DNA of 64,000 nucleotides from Carettochelys insculpta (taxonomy: Eukaryota; Chordata; Testudines; Carettochelyidae). The notes under the pieces are model-generated. The model was not told where the DNA came from. It ran no database searches and was given only the letters and a program-made list of their open reading frames with translations. Each line of letters starts with the position of its first letter. Positions within the stretch are counted from its first letter, which is position 1. The translations under genes and the position numbers were made by a program. Location of the stretch: contig NC_134167.1 of the NCBI RefSeq assembly GCF_033958435.1, positions 1,942,001 through 2,006,000 of the forward strand. Reading direction: 5' to 3'. Shown here piece after piece: positions 22,410-32,960 of this stretch.

Positions 22410-24063
22410 ACCCCGGGTGTATCGTGTCTGTTTACAGTAGCCCTGTCTTCTCCTGGATAAGAACTTGTGTGTCTACACAGAACCTAGCACAACGCATTGG
22501 GTGGGATACAGGCAGGGGCAGAAGTAATTTAAAATTTCTTATAGGTCCTGTCCTACTGCAACTGGGTCCCTGCCAGCTCTTTAAATAGCTCCCTGCTGAC
22601 TTTTGCTGCAGCTCAGCCAGCTCTTGATGGAGCTGAGCATGAGGATGCACCTGCTGACACTCACATCTGGATACAGGCCACATCAGAACGACCTTGCAAG
22701 GCCCCATTGGGTAGATCTCTTAGAATAATGGGAGATTTTCCTGAATCTACTGCCTAATCACATCACCATCTATACTTCTGCTTTTGAGTGCAGTGCCCTC
22801 TCCCTCATACCAGCCTCCCTCCTACAGGGTTCTGTTCTCCTTTTGCCTGTGGGCAGCTGGTTGTACCACGTGGATGGTAAAGCAAAAAAGCAGTCACATA
22901 GCACGGCTGCTTTTTTGTTTCACTAGAATACAGACTTATGCTGCTCTCTCTCTGTCACCACTCAACACGGGATGATAAAGGCTTTTCAAGAATGAGATGC
23001 ACCATTACTGCACTCTTCAGCCAGCCCTTTACATGACCATGGCTGCCTCTGGATCAAACTCACTGCCTTGGTTCTTCAAGGGCTTAAACAGGAAGTTGGT
23101 GGTGCATAGGGCAGGGGAGTGAAAAATCCCATTGAGAGTGAAAATGAAAGGTCAAGTGTTTTCAAAATCACCATGGCACCTGGAATTATTCATATATGCA
23201 ACTCATGCTCCTTCAGAGGCCAGGTAGCTGCCCAGGAGAGTTGATCTTGGAGGTGCTGGTGAACGCTGGAATTACTCTTGCATTTCATGTGCTTGAACTC
23301 AGCTTGCTCCGATGATCAGCAAGCCAGAATCTAAGCCTACATAACGCAAAGTGGCCCGTGTTTCACCCCCACTATGCTCACAGACCATCGGCCAGCATGC
23401 ATCACATGTTCTTTGTGGCAGGAATTCCCCACTTTGCAGATGTCTTCCCTCACCCTGCTTCAGATCACTCAAAACAGCCATTTCTCTCAGGAAATCTTTC
23501 TACATTACAGTGCACTCATCACCAAACTGCCAGTGGCCTCCAAACTTTTCTGCATCATTATCCCACATGTAACTGAGGGCTTGTCTACAAGGGAGTAACA
23601 CTGGTTCAAAGATCTCAGATAAAGATGCCAGGATAACGTACTCATCCCCCTCTTACCTCCCACACCCTGACAGTGATCGGATTCAAAACAGAAGCCTCTT
23701 TCCACCTTAGCCCCTGCCCCACACTCTTTCCTCTAAATTCCAGGAAAGCTTTCTTCAGGATGTTTCTTAGCAACAAGAGCTCCCATCTAATGTCTCTAAG
23801 AAGTGAGCTCAAAATTACAAATCCAAGGTATTCTGAGAGCTATACCCGGCTCCACCCTCTCCTGTTTGACTCTGGTCAATGTGCCTTTCTGTCTCCAGTC
23901 TCCTCTTCTGAAAACTGGCTTAATAGTCAAACCCCTCTGGCAGGATGGGAGAGGGAGTCAATAAATTTCTGGGTTTGGATCATTCCTTTAAACGCACCAC
24001 GAGTTCTCATTCTTTTACGCTGCAGCATAGACCGAAAACCAAAACCGCTCTGCAAAGAAAACA
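22410..24063. other. Unassigned sequence with one TIR-element scrap
   Basis: At 23577-23650 GAGGGCTTGTCTACAAGGG marks one end of a GGGCTTGTCTACAC-family transposon; no partner end was found. The remainder is unassigned. Confidence 0.4.
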
Positions 24064-24365
24064 GGGGTGGGCAATAAGCAGCCTGTGGGCCAGAGAGTCA
24101 CCAGGTTGGATGTTTGTTTACCTGCACATTCACAGGTGCGGCTGCTCACAGCCCCCACTGGCTGCAGGTCACTGTTCCTGGCCATTGGGTGCTGCGGGAA
24201 GCAGTGACCCAGTATGTACTGCTTCCCGCAGCTCCCACTGGCCAGGAACAGCAAACTGTGGCCAACGGGAGCTGCGAGCCATCGCACCTGTGGATGTTCA
24301 CGTAAATAAACAAAGCATCAGTTGGCTCACCACGGGCTAACCCTGGTGAACTGTGACCAGCCAAC
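24064..24365. mobile_element. Foldback DNA transposon (non-autonomous)
   Basis: The left arm ('ggatgtttgtttacctgcac', 'tcacaggtgcggctgctcac', 'ctgcgggaagcag') is mirrored by the right arm ('ctgcttcccgcag', 'gagccatcgcacctgtggat', 'gtaaataaacaaagcatc'), giving a long imperfect hairpin centred near 24212. It begins CAGGGGTGGGCAA, a hAT-like terminus. Relatives lie at 34403-34625 and 58729-59030. Confidence 0.65.
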
Positions 24366-26010
24366 AGGCCATTTATTGTCCCGTCCTGGAATACAACAAG
24401 AACCCCGCACGCCTAAAGTTGCAGCAAGTGAAATCAGACTATGTGGTTGCTTGACTCCAGCATGCACCCTACTTTGTTGTATTACAAATATGATTTATAC
24501 ATTGATAAATAACTGACAATTAAATTAAGTAAGAATTAAAGATAATTAAAACCGTTAAGATGTAGCAAGTTCATAGAGTATTAAGCTTAGCAGGCATGTT
24601 TTGTTTCATATTAGTTGAGTTACTTTGATCTGTCCATCATCCCTTGCAACCAGTGATCCCTGTAAGCTGAGTGCTTGTGCAGCCGCTCAGGAGAGATGGA
24701 AATGTTGCCCAGCTGGTTAGCAGAGTGCCCATAGAGAGGATTCTTGTTTCTACTGGTGGTGCATGTTGGCACATGTCTCAGCACACAACAAAATTTATTC
24801 TGCACATGAATAGAAAATCCTAGAAGGACCATTGCACTTTTTATACTTAATAAAATCACCTCTGTTTACCCTAAAACTGTAAATAACGTTAGCGGAGTGG
24901 GGAACAGCAGCTGTGCTTCTCGCTCTTTCAGTGATAAGGGAAGAAAATTTATAAAACTTTCTATGTCTTTAACACCTATACTGGCATAAGATGAATTTAT
25001 TTGGGGTTTCGGTCAGGCTGTACACCTGAGTGCTGTGTCAAGTGCCTGTGACCAAACTGTCCCAGAGCTGAGCTGTTCTCAGCATCTGTTACACTCTGCT
25101 GTGGGGCTGTCACTCCAACTCTGTGCCTTTGCTGAGGGAGCCCAGAGCTTCTGGCTCAGCAGAACAGGTGGGGTGGGGTGTCCGAGAGGCAGGTAGAGGG
25201 ACGAAGTGGTATGATCTGCCCATCAGGTGACAGTCTCAAGGGGATCTCTGTGACCCAACCCATCACAGTATGTTCTCATACAAGCACCTATCAAGACAGG
25301 CTTAAGACTTCAATTAGACAATTTGGGACTATTATGTGAGAGGGCCAAATTCTCGAGATCCCTTTACTCCATCTTTGCATACAGAAGGACTATGAAGCGG
25401 ATATATCTCGATTTAAAGATCTCTGCTCTGTCCTGTCTATAACTGAGTTTGACTAAAAAACAGCTATGGAATTAAGAACAGAAATAAATTTGTGATTCTT
25501 TCCCGGCTTCGAATCTCCCCCTCTGTGGAATCCTACATCAATTCCATTCAAAGTTACCTAGCTCAGTAGCTTGAGAAACCAGGACTATGATGAGCAAAAA
25601 TGAAGATAATGATTTATGATCAGCCTTATACGAGATTACAGATAATACATCACTCTCCTCTGTAGCAGCTGCCACTCATTAGTTCTGACCAGTTCCAAGT
25701 ATGCCCATTTGTAACAGTAATGTGGTTATTTCATTCTCAGAGAAACAACTGCCAGGGATGATGTATATCCCATGTGCTGGTTGTAATGAATCATGGAGTT
25801 CCAGTGCAGTGATGTTTATAGCTAAAGATACTTGATTTGGAAGCAAGTGATAGTTCACCCAATGGCAAGCTCCGTAGGGAATGCTGATTGTTCCACTCGC
25901 AGTCTGAAATACAGTTATTTAATTAAGCTTAATGTTTGGAAAGCAAGTGGGGGTTTATATAAACAACAAATGCTTCTGTGTACTAAATATAAGCAACTGC
26001 CTTCAGGAGG
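24366..26010. other. Unassigned sequence, no gene seen
   Basis: No exon or repeat recognised. Confidence 0.4.
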
Positions 26011-26011
26011 G

Positions 26012-26225
26012 TTGGAGGATTTGGGGCTAAGGCACAGAATGTGGTTTCATGAAACATGGGTTCAATCTCCAGCTCTGCTCCAAGCCCCCGCTATGACTTC
26101 AGTTAAGACATTTAATCACTCTAGGCCTCAGCTTCCCACCCTGCCTATTGAGGCTGTAAGGTCTTTGGCACAGAGATGGTTTTTTTATTATGTTTGTGCA
26201 GTGTCTATTTCAGCAAGGCTGTAAT
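26012..26225 (+). repeat. SINE relic, MIR-like
   Basis: Order 'ttggggctaaggcacagaat', 'acatgggttcaatctccag', 'cactctaggcctcagcttcc', 'gaggctgtaaggtctttgg'. tRNA-like head and CORE-like 3' part are recognisable. Confidence 0.6.
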
Positions 26226-26229
26226 CTGA

Positions 26230-26412
26230 GTGTGGTCGATGGGGAATGCGTTGCCTAGAGAGGTGGTGGATTCTCCATCCCTTGAGGTTTTTAAGTCCCG
26301 CCTGGACAAGGTCCTGGCTGGGATGACTTAGTGGGGGTTGATCCTGCTTGAAGTAGGGGCTGGACTAGACTGCCTCCTGAGGTCCCTTCCAGCCCTGTGA
26401 TTCTGTGATCTA
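26230..26412 (+). mobile_element. CR1 LINE 3' end
   Basis: Short tail: 'ctagagaggtggtggattct', 'ttttaagtcccgcctggac', 'ggctggactagactgcc', ending GTGATTCTGTGATC. A different CR1 subfamily from the copies at 10.3 and 18.9 kb. Confidence 0.88.
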
Positions 26413-26430
26413 AACTACAGAAACAGCACT

Positions 26431-26597
26431 CAGAGAGGTAGCTGAGTTAGTCTGTATCTTCAAAAACAAGTCCTGTGGCACCTTATAGATGAACATATTT
26501 TCGAGCATGAAGCAGGTCTTTACCCACGAAAGTTTAAACCCCAAAATATCTGTCAGTCTATAAGGTGCCACAGGATTTCTTGTTGGTTTTGAAGAAG
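26431..26597. mobile_element. PLE snap-back palindrome, subfamily A
   Basis: The left arm (minus-sense, CAGAGAGGTAGCTGAG onward) and right arm (plus-sense, ending TTCTTGTTGGTTTTGAAG) are inverted copies of the PLE tail, joined near 26505-26520. Flanking direct repeat CAGCACT (26424-26430 and 26598-26604). The GAAA box and half of stem II remain; the CTGATGA box was lost at the join. Confidence 0.75.
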
Positions 26598-26604
26598 CAG
26601 CACT

Positions 26605-28150
26605 AAGTATTAACATCCCAATTACAGTAGCAATCCACATTGCATCTGGTGGGAGGAATTCAAGTTGCAGAAGTGAAGAGTCTAGGGGAGGTACTTGGAA
26701 GCCCGTCTGTGTTCACATGGCTGGAATGCCAGCTGCAGTACTTCTGCAAGTAGTTGTCTTAAGAGTGAGCCAGTTTAGATTTAGAAACATGGTGTCTTCT
26801 CATGCTATCACCAGTACATACAACATAAGACTTCCTCTCCCAGGGAAGAGAATCCAGTGTTGTTCTGTGAGTAAGAATTGTGGATGGTGTTGGCATTTGC
26901 TCTGCACATCCCATAGTCTAGCATCAAGGGGGCTTCCCTCTTGCTCGCACACATTGGGAATTTTGATAGCAGCACAGAGGTCTCAGGCAACACAGGGACT
27001 ACTTGGAGTAATGACTGCAGAATGGCTTAGAGCATGGGGAGGAATTCCAGCAATTCTAGCCACAAAGTGGTTCCCAGTCCACAGCTAGTTGTCTGGAGAG
27101 AGCACATAGTGGCTCTCCTTCCCTGCACATCTAACCAGGAGGGGGTGGAATACATGCCTTTGAGGGGCAGTTTGCTGGTGGGGACATGTTCTAGAACTGC
27201 CCCATGACCCCAGGTGGTTTTGGTCAGACTCCAGGTCTTGGCCAAGCCTATTCTGCACACTTGCTGTCATTGGTAGCAGAGGGTGGGATAGTTCCACCAC
27301 ATCACTCCTTCTTGGTGCTCTGAAGAATGAATTACGCGCCCCCCCCCACAGAAAGCACTTGAGTTTTTCTACCTTGTAAAGCCCCAGGACCCTTCATTTG
27401 GCCACTACCTCTCCAGTTCTTCTGACCGAGCCGTTCCAACACAGGTAACAAAAGCAAGAGGGTCTCTCTCCTCCGACACATGATGTACACCAGACACTGA
27501 GCTATGTGCTTCATGGACAAAATATATGGGGTCCCACTGGAGTCCACAGCAAACCTACAAGGACTATCATTAGGGCCACTGAATGCAGGAGGATGCGAAC
27601 GAGAGAGAAACAGGGTGAAACTGGCTGCCAATGAGTAATGCATATGGAATTCCACTGCTTCCCTCTCCATTCACATTTCTCTGAAGTAACAGAGTGACAA
27701 ATGATCACCGAGTCGACCTTATAAAGTCACAGCACTTAACGTAAAGGTAAGGTCTCAAGAACAACTGTAATTCAAATGTACTGACATGATCTTAATCTGC
27801 ATACCTCCTGAAACGCAACATGGTAAGACTTTTCCACTTTGATTTATTCATGGTCTTAAGAATCAGACATTTGCAAGGAAGAGCTCCATGTGAACTGCCC
27901 CTGTGCCCTGAATGAAAAAGTACCAGATACAACAACCTGGATCTTTGCCATCTCTGAGGACTGAACCTGAGATCATCAGAATTAAAAGCAAGAGCCTTTG
28001 TTGCTGGAGCTAGCAGATGAAGCCCGCTGCCTGGCAGCTGTGGAAGATTTATCTCCATTATATATCAGGCGTAGAGGAGAGAGTGGTAGCATATTGAACT
28101 GTGGATTACATTTATACATCTATTAGACAATACTATATAATACATTGTTC
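26605..28150. other. Unassigned sequence with a possible SINE scrap
   Basis: At 27945-28060 the minus strand may hold a tRNA-like SINE head ('gaacctgagatcatcag' on plus). Otherwise nothing was recognised. Short exon-like frames on the minus strand at 27.0-27.7 kb have no motif. Confidence 0.35.
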
Positions 28151-28157
28151 ACACTGA

Positions 28158-28428
28158 GGCCTTGTCTATACTACCGTGGGCCATCTACCTAAGTTATACA
28201 ACTTCTGCTACATGAGCAACATAGCTGAAGTTAACATTCTGAGGTCTGCTTACCACGATATCTTCACAGTGGTAAGTTGGCAGCTGATGCTGTCCCTTTG
28301 ACCCTGCTTACTCTTCTCATTTTGGTGAAGTACCAAGCTCGATGGGAAGCACCAGGCAGTCAACTTCTGTCTAGACGCAATAAATCGATCCCCACTGGAT
28401 TGATCCAGCCCACAGTAAAGACATGCCC
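28158..28428. mobile_element. Non-autonomous TIR transposon with TGA duplication
   Basis: Left end GGCCTTGTCTATACT, right end inverse of GGGCATGTCTTTACTG. TGA occurs on both sides (28155-28157 and 28429-28431). Related in sequence to 8459-8757. Confidence 0.7.
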
Positions 28429-28706
28429 TGACCTCTGTCAGAGGACAACTGACTCACGTCGCATGATTAAGGTTAGGCTATAGCCTAGTTTCTTACCAAC
28501 ATTCTTCCATACCTAAGTGGTATTACTTCTACACTAAGCTAAAAGCGCACACTACCTTTGTCCCCATGGCATGGTTGGAAGGGAGTTGCTTTCTGACCTG
28601 AATATTTTACAAAGCTCTAGCTCAACTATCAGAGAGGTAGCCGTGTTAGCCTGCATCTTTGAGAACAAGAAGTCCTGTGGCACCTAAAAGACTAACAGAT
28701 ATTTTG

Positions 28707-28744
28707 GAGCGTAAGCTTTCATGGGCAAAGACCCGCTTCATCAG
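28707..28744 (-). ncRNA. Hammerhead-ribozyme-like core (PLE left arm)
   Basis: On the minus strand the order is CTGATGA, stem II (GCGGGT / GCCCAT around CTTT), GAAA, then GC-TTAC-GC-TC, where A-G-C can pair with G-C-U before a cleavable C. All invariant core bases are present. Stem I pairing is not evident from the immediate flanks. Confidence 0.55.
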
Positions 28745-28829
28745 ATGCATGGGGGGGGGCGTTCAGAGGAGTATTTAAGGAGTGGGGTCCCAGTAAAAGG
28801 GAGGGCCAGAGCTGACAAGGTTTATTCAG

Positions 28830-29057
28830 TCAGTGTGGAAATGGCCCATTATCAGTAGCATACATCAAGAGGAGAAAAAACAAGTCAGATGAGTCGGGGG
28901 GATGTGGCCCATTGTCAGATTCTAATGTGGAGGTGTGAACTTCCAGCATAGAGAAACTGCTTTTGGAAGGGGCCAGCCACTCCCAGTCTCTGTTTAATCC
29001 TTGGTTGATGGAGTCAAATTTGCAAATGAATTGCAGCTCAGAGATTTCTCTCTCCAT
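28830..29057 (-). pseudogene. PLE ORF C-terminal segment (left arm)
   Basis: The minus-strand frame of the inverted arm reads MEREISELQFICKFDSINQG followed by LNRDWEWL. This matches the typical end of PLE proteins, where the endonuclease is followed by E...W..L.T..P.GLN. It is the same coding segment that is frame-broken in the right arm by a 2-bp deletion near 29316. The rest of the frame is tail sequence. Confidence 0.6.
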
Positions 29058-29067
29058 CAGGGGCTCC

Positions 29068-29319
29068 TATACCTGCACATCTACTAATATATCATATGCC
29101 ATCATGTGCCAACTATGCCCCACAGCAATTTACATTGGCCACATTGGACAGTCTCTATGTAAAAGAATAAATGGACATAAATTGGACATCAGGAATGGCA
29201 ACGTACACAAAGCTGTAGGAGAACATTTCAATCTCCCTGGACACGCAGTAACAGAAAAAAGTAGCAGTCCTTCAGCAACAACAACAAAAATCAGAAATAA
29301 AATGGAGAGAGAAATCTGA
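29068..29319 (+). pseudogene. GIY-YIG endonuclease remnant of a Penelope-like element
   Basis: The open frame from 28963 to 29319 is a chimera: its first 35 residues read the inverted arm antisense, and residues 36-94 (29068-29244) are the endonuclease. Visible features are C49 and C52 (CQLC, part of the PLE zinc-binding motif), IYIGHIG at 56-62 (the YIG element), R68, H72 (KRINGH), and EHFNLPGH at 87-94. This combination of CxxC, YIG, R..GH and HF..GH is characteristic of the PLE endonuclease domain, which nicks target DNA for primed reverse transcription. The N-terminal GIY strand and the reverse transcriptase are missing because of truncation. Not expected to be functional. Confidence 0.82.
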
Positions 29320-29672
29320 GCTGCAATTCATTTGCCAATTTGACTCCATCAACCAAGGATTAAACAGAGACTGGGAGTGGCTGGCCTCTTACGAAAGCAG
29401 TTTGTCTATGCTGGCAGTTCACACCTCCACATTAGAATCTGACAATGGGCCACATCCCTCCTGACTATCTGACTTGTTTTCTCCTCTCTTGATGTATACT
29501 ACTGATAAGGGGCCATTTCTACCCTGACTGAATAGACCTTGTCAGCTCTGGCCCTCCCTTTTGCTGGGACCCCACACTTTAAATATTCCTCTGAACCCCC
29601 ACCACCCCCTCACACATCTGATGAAGCGGGTCTTTGCCCACAAAAGCTTCTCTCTCTCAGCGCTAGCTCAAA

Positions 29673-30384
29673 AATTCATCCAAAGCATGTCCACATCTCT
29701 GGAGATTGCAAAATTAGGGGTCTGGTGACTTTCCAGAAGTTTGGGCTCTGATCCAAACAGATAGTGGAAACATTAAATCAGAACCAGAGCTGGTGGTGGT
29801 TTTATAAATTTTGATTTTTTTTGTTAGCATTCGGAGGGAAGTATAATCTTTTTTTTTTTTTTTTTTTTTTTTACACCCAGCAGAAGAGCTGGTTACCATT
29901 CTTCCAAAATTTCACACGTATTCCCCATTCTCCCAACACGTGCACACACACACACACTGAGAGGTAACACAAATGTTAGCTCTCTCTAGTAAACCTCCAA
30001 TGAGACCACCATACAACTTTAGAACCTTACATCAATTCCCATTTGACATTGGTCCTAGAACTACAGATTATGTTAAAGAGGCCTGGATCTTCTAGGGGGA
30101 AAAAAATCCCATCCTCATCAAAACACCTAAAGAGAGACCATAGCCTGTCACATATTTATGTACATGAAATCTACATTAAGGGGAGTATTTATTTACCAGT
30201 TCTGTGCTTTTTTAACAGAGACCATGAATTCATACCCTGGAGAGAGCCTACAGGTGGGTTTTCAGTAGCAAGTCTCTAAAAACTAAAACTAAAAGTAGAA
30301 CTTGTGAATCAGATGTACATTTCTCCTTCTAAGAAGCCAGTACCAGTCTTTACTTGAAAGAGTTACACACACAATTAGCAATTA
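29673..30384. other. Unassigned sequence
   Basis: Apart from the T and CA tracts, nothing recognised. Confidence 0.4.
29849..29872. repeat. Poly-T tract (24 T)
   Basis: Uninterrupted run of 24 T; possibly the minus-strand poly-A of a retroposed sequence, though no body was recognised. A short CA run lies at 29943-29957. Confidence 0.9.
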
Positions 30385-30645
30385 CAACAAAAAAGCAGTC
30401 AAATAACACTTTAAAGACTAACAAAATAATTTATTAGGTGATGAGCTTTTGTGGGACAGACCCACTTCTTCAGACCATAGCCATACCAGAACAGACTCAA
30501 TATTTAAGGCACAGAGAACCAAAACAGTAATCAAAGTTCACAAATCAGAAAAAAAAATATTTATCAAGGTGAGCAAATCAGAGAGCAGAGGGGCCGGGGG
30601 GCGGGGGGGAGTCAAGAATTAGATTAAACCAAGTATGCCAAAGAG
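30385..30645 (-). mobile_element. PLE tail copy, subfamily B, longer form
   Basis: Minus-sense: the plus strand reads 'agcagtcaaataacacttt', 'ttattaggtgatgagctttt', 'ggacagacccacttcttcag', then extends through 'aacagactcaatatttaagg' and 'accaaaacagtaatcaaag' to about 30645. On the minus strand the core reads CTGAAGA, stem GTGGG/CCCAC, AAAA in place of GAAA. It shows that subfamily B has upstream sequence different from A. Confidence 0.7.
30589..30610 (+). other. G-run with quadruplex potential
   Basis: GGGG, GGGGGG and GGGGGGG runs separated by CC and C give enough G-triplets for a quadruplex on the plus strand. It sits in the PLE copy. Confidence 0.5.
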
Positions 30646-30649
30646 CCCC

Positions 30650-31690
30650 TATGTCCCAGAAAGTTTGCATTGAACAATGCCCCTATGCAACATGGGTTAC
30701 ACCAGCATAAGCACGGTAAGTGGCCAGTGCCCCATCTGCAGGAAACATTCTCTAGCAGTGCTACAGCAGCGCAGTTGTCTCAGTACAGATGCTCCACTCT
30801 GAGTTCTAGTGTAGGCTAGCCCACTGGTTCAACCACCGAATATTGCTCACAAACACTGGGCCTCCAGCCTAGAACTCATCATTTATGGTTGTCTTCCCAG
30901 CTTAATTCCACTGATATCTACAAAACTGCAGGAAACTGCTGAGATCCAAGCCACAGATTCAACCAGGGTTACCCCAGCCACTCTGTTTTCTTTTTTGAGG
31001 GATGGGGCTGGGCTTGAATGGTGATCTACCAGTTGTGGGTAAGGCGGTGCTTTGTTTCTGAATAGATATCCCACACAGGTACAGCTACCCTCTTTACTTA
31101 CATGTAATATTTCATCTCGAAATAAGAAGAGTAAAGCAACAGCCTGTTATAAAACTTCCCTATCCCCTTATCTATCACCCCCCCATATTCAAAAAAAAGA
31201 CTTTTCAGACAACATATAAATACTGCAGATAAATAAAAACCAACTAACTTGTAAACGTACAGGAAATGGTATTGAGAGTGACTCCACAACTCTATCTTCT
31301 GCCTGGGCTAGGCGAGCTCAGGCTGGTACTCAAAATGGCTGCCAACCTGCACACCTGACAAAACTTACTGCTGACTGAGCAGGTGCTTCCAGCATCTAGT
31401 TGAGGGGCAGGTGTGTGCACACAGGAAGGGCTTCAGTCAGTAATACCTTCCACATGAGCTTTGGAACAGCTGCTCAGCCCCTCCAGATCACACACGGGAA
31501 CACTAACTGCTAAGCCACTCTGCCTCTAAAGGGATGAGCAACCAAAAGCCATTGCTAATGTAAAGGGAAATCAAAACGTTCTATCCCAACATGAAGAAAT
31601 AAGGGGATCCAAAGCAGAGGTGGCAGCTAACAGCCCGGCCAAGTCTACCTGGAGCCGAAAGCGAACACGTAGTTCATGAAGAAATTAGTG
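30650..31690. other. Unassigned sequence
   Basis: At 31430-31530 a possible minus-strand SINE head ('aactgctaagccactctgcc'). Otherwise nothing recognised. Confidence 0.35.
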
Positions 31691-31699
31691 AAAAGATTT

Positions 31700-32960
31700 T
31701 AGGAAGTGTCCAAGGCCCCAGTAAGAATGCGGCTGCAACCACTAAAGCCCCTGTCCGCCTGGCCAGCCCTGCCCATGAGGAGCTCCATGCACTGCTGTTC
31801 CTCCCCGGTATCCCTGGGCTGGAGCTATCCCCCCATGTGCACTGGGAAGCTCTGTCCCTGTGCATCCACCTCACCTGGAGGCTCTGCCCATAGGAATTCA
31901 GACCAATGGGAACCGTGGAGGCGGGGGAGCCTGCAAGCAACTGCAGGAGACCAGGGAGCCAACAATCCCACCCCCATCCCCTGCAACAAGCAGGAGATGG
32001 TCCACCGCCTTTCTAGACCCCAGACTTCAACCCCAATTCCCCTCCCGCCCAGGCTCCCAACCTTCTGCCATGGGCCTGCTCCGACACTCCAAACCCTTAG
32101 CCCCAGCCTGGAGTCGTCCCCCCCCCACTCACACCCCCAGCCTGAGCCCTCACCCCTCCCGCACAGAACCCCTCATTTTGGCTCCGCCTGGAGCCTGTGG
32201 CGCAGCACCACATCTAACAGCCCCCCGGCCGGGTCCATCTAGCCCCAGCTGTAGCCAAGGAAAGAGAACACTATTGCCAAGAGGAATTCTGTGCACTACT
32301 TCCACATGGCAAACACCTCCGCACTGACACAATCTCTGTGCAGCATGCCCGCTGGGGAGTGGCGGCGTGGGCTGGGACAGCCACAGAGGCACATGTACAA
32401 TAAAGCGGAGCAGGGCTGCAGTATGCTCATCCCCAGCCAGCTGCAGCCTGCACTCAAACTAACCGCTCCCTCATGGGTGACTCTGGGATGCTCATGGGAC
32501 AGGGTCTCCACTGCTGCCTAACTGGCAATGCTGCTACCACACATGGGCAGGCTTCCCCTGCGCTGTGCACTGGGAGCATAGGGATAAGTGCCAGTGGGGG
32601 TGACTGCCTTGCCAGGCCCGTGGGGGAGGGACGCCCCAGCCACGCTCCAGGCGCCGCTACCCGGCTTTTTGTGCGGCGGGTCTGCCAGAGCATTTCCGTG
32701 TCCCGCCTCCAGCAGGAGGGTTACAGCAGTGGAGCATGTCCTCGGGGGGACCTCTTCCGGAGGTCAGCCCCCACCAGCCCGCGGGGCTTCTGCACACCGC
32801 ACTGGCGTTCAGAACGCCGGCCTTCTGCTCCGGGCCTCGGTCCCCCTCTGGAACAGTGCCTGACTGCTATGACCTTCTTTGTCAAGCACAGGCAACAGGG
32901 GAAGAGCCACGAAAAGGCTGGATATTAGTGCAGCTCGCCCTTGGGTGCTGGCTCTGGAGA
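31700..32960. other. GC-rich block with CpG-dense core, nature unknown
   Basis: The block is clearly richer in G+C than its surroundings, with CpGs concentrated at about 32600-32850 (CAGGCGCCGCTACCCGG, GTGCGGCGGG, CCCGCGGGG). Several overlapping frames (151-178 aa) occur on both strands, which is expected in GC-rich DNA with few stops. No known domain was seen. It could be a CpG-island remnant, an old LTR or a GC-rich repeat. Confidence 0.35.

Larger units (their letters stand above)
28626..29662 (+). mobile_element. Penelope-like retroelement, 5'-truncated, with inverted arm
   Basis: The insertion is bounded by a perfect 9-bp direct repeat CTAGCTCAA (28617-28625 and 29663-29671). The left arm, 28626-29060, is the PLE tail in inverted orientation. 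The centre, about 29061-29298, encodes the endonuclease remnant. The right arm, 29299-29662, repeats the tail in sense orientation but stops just after the ribozyme-like core. Inverted partial terminal copies joined to 5'-truncated bodies are a known PLE habit. The reverse transcriptase is absent. The arms differ by a 2-bp deletion in the right arm, which breaks its frame, while the left arm keeps an open frame. Subfamily A is the same as the short palindromes. Confidence 0.85.

Noticed and set aside
28963..29067. First 35 residues of the GIY-YIG open frame as part of the enzyme
   Set aside because: They are translated antisense from the inverted arm; only the part from about 29068 matches a PLE endonuclease.
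31706..32242. 178-aa and 155-aa plus-strand frames in a GC-rich block
   Set aside because: Overlapping frames on both strands in GC-rich DNA with few stops; no motif or splice context supports coding.
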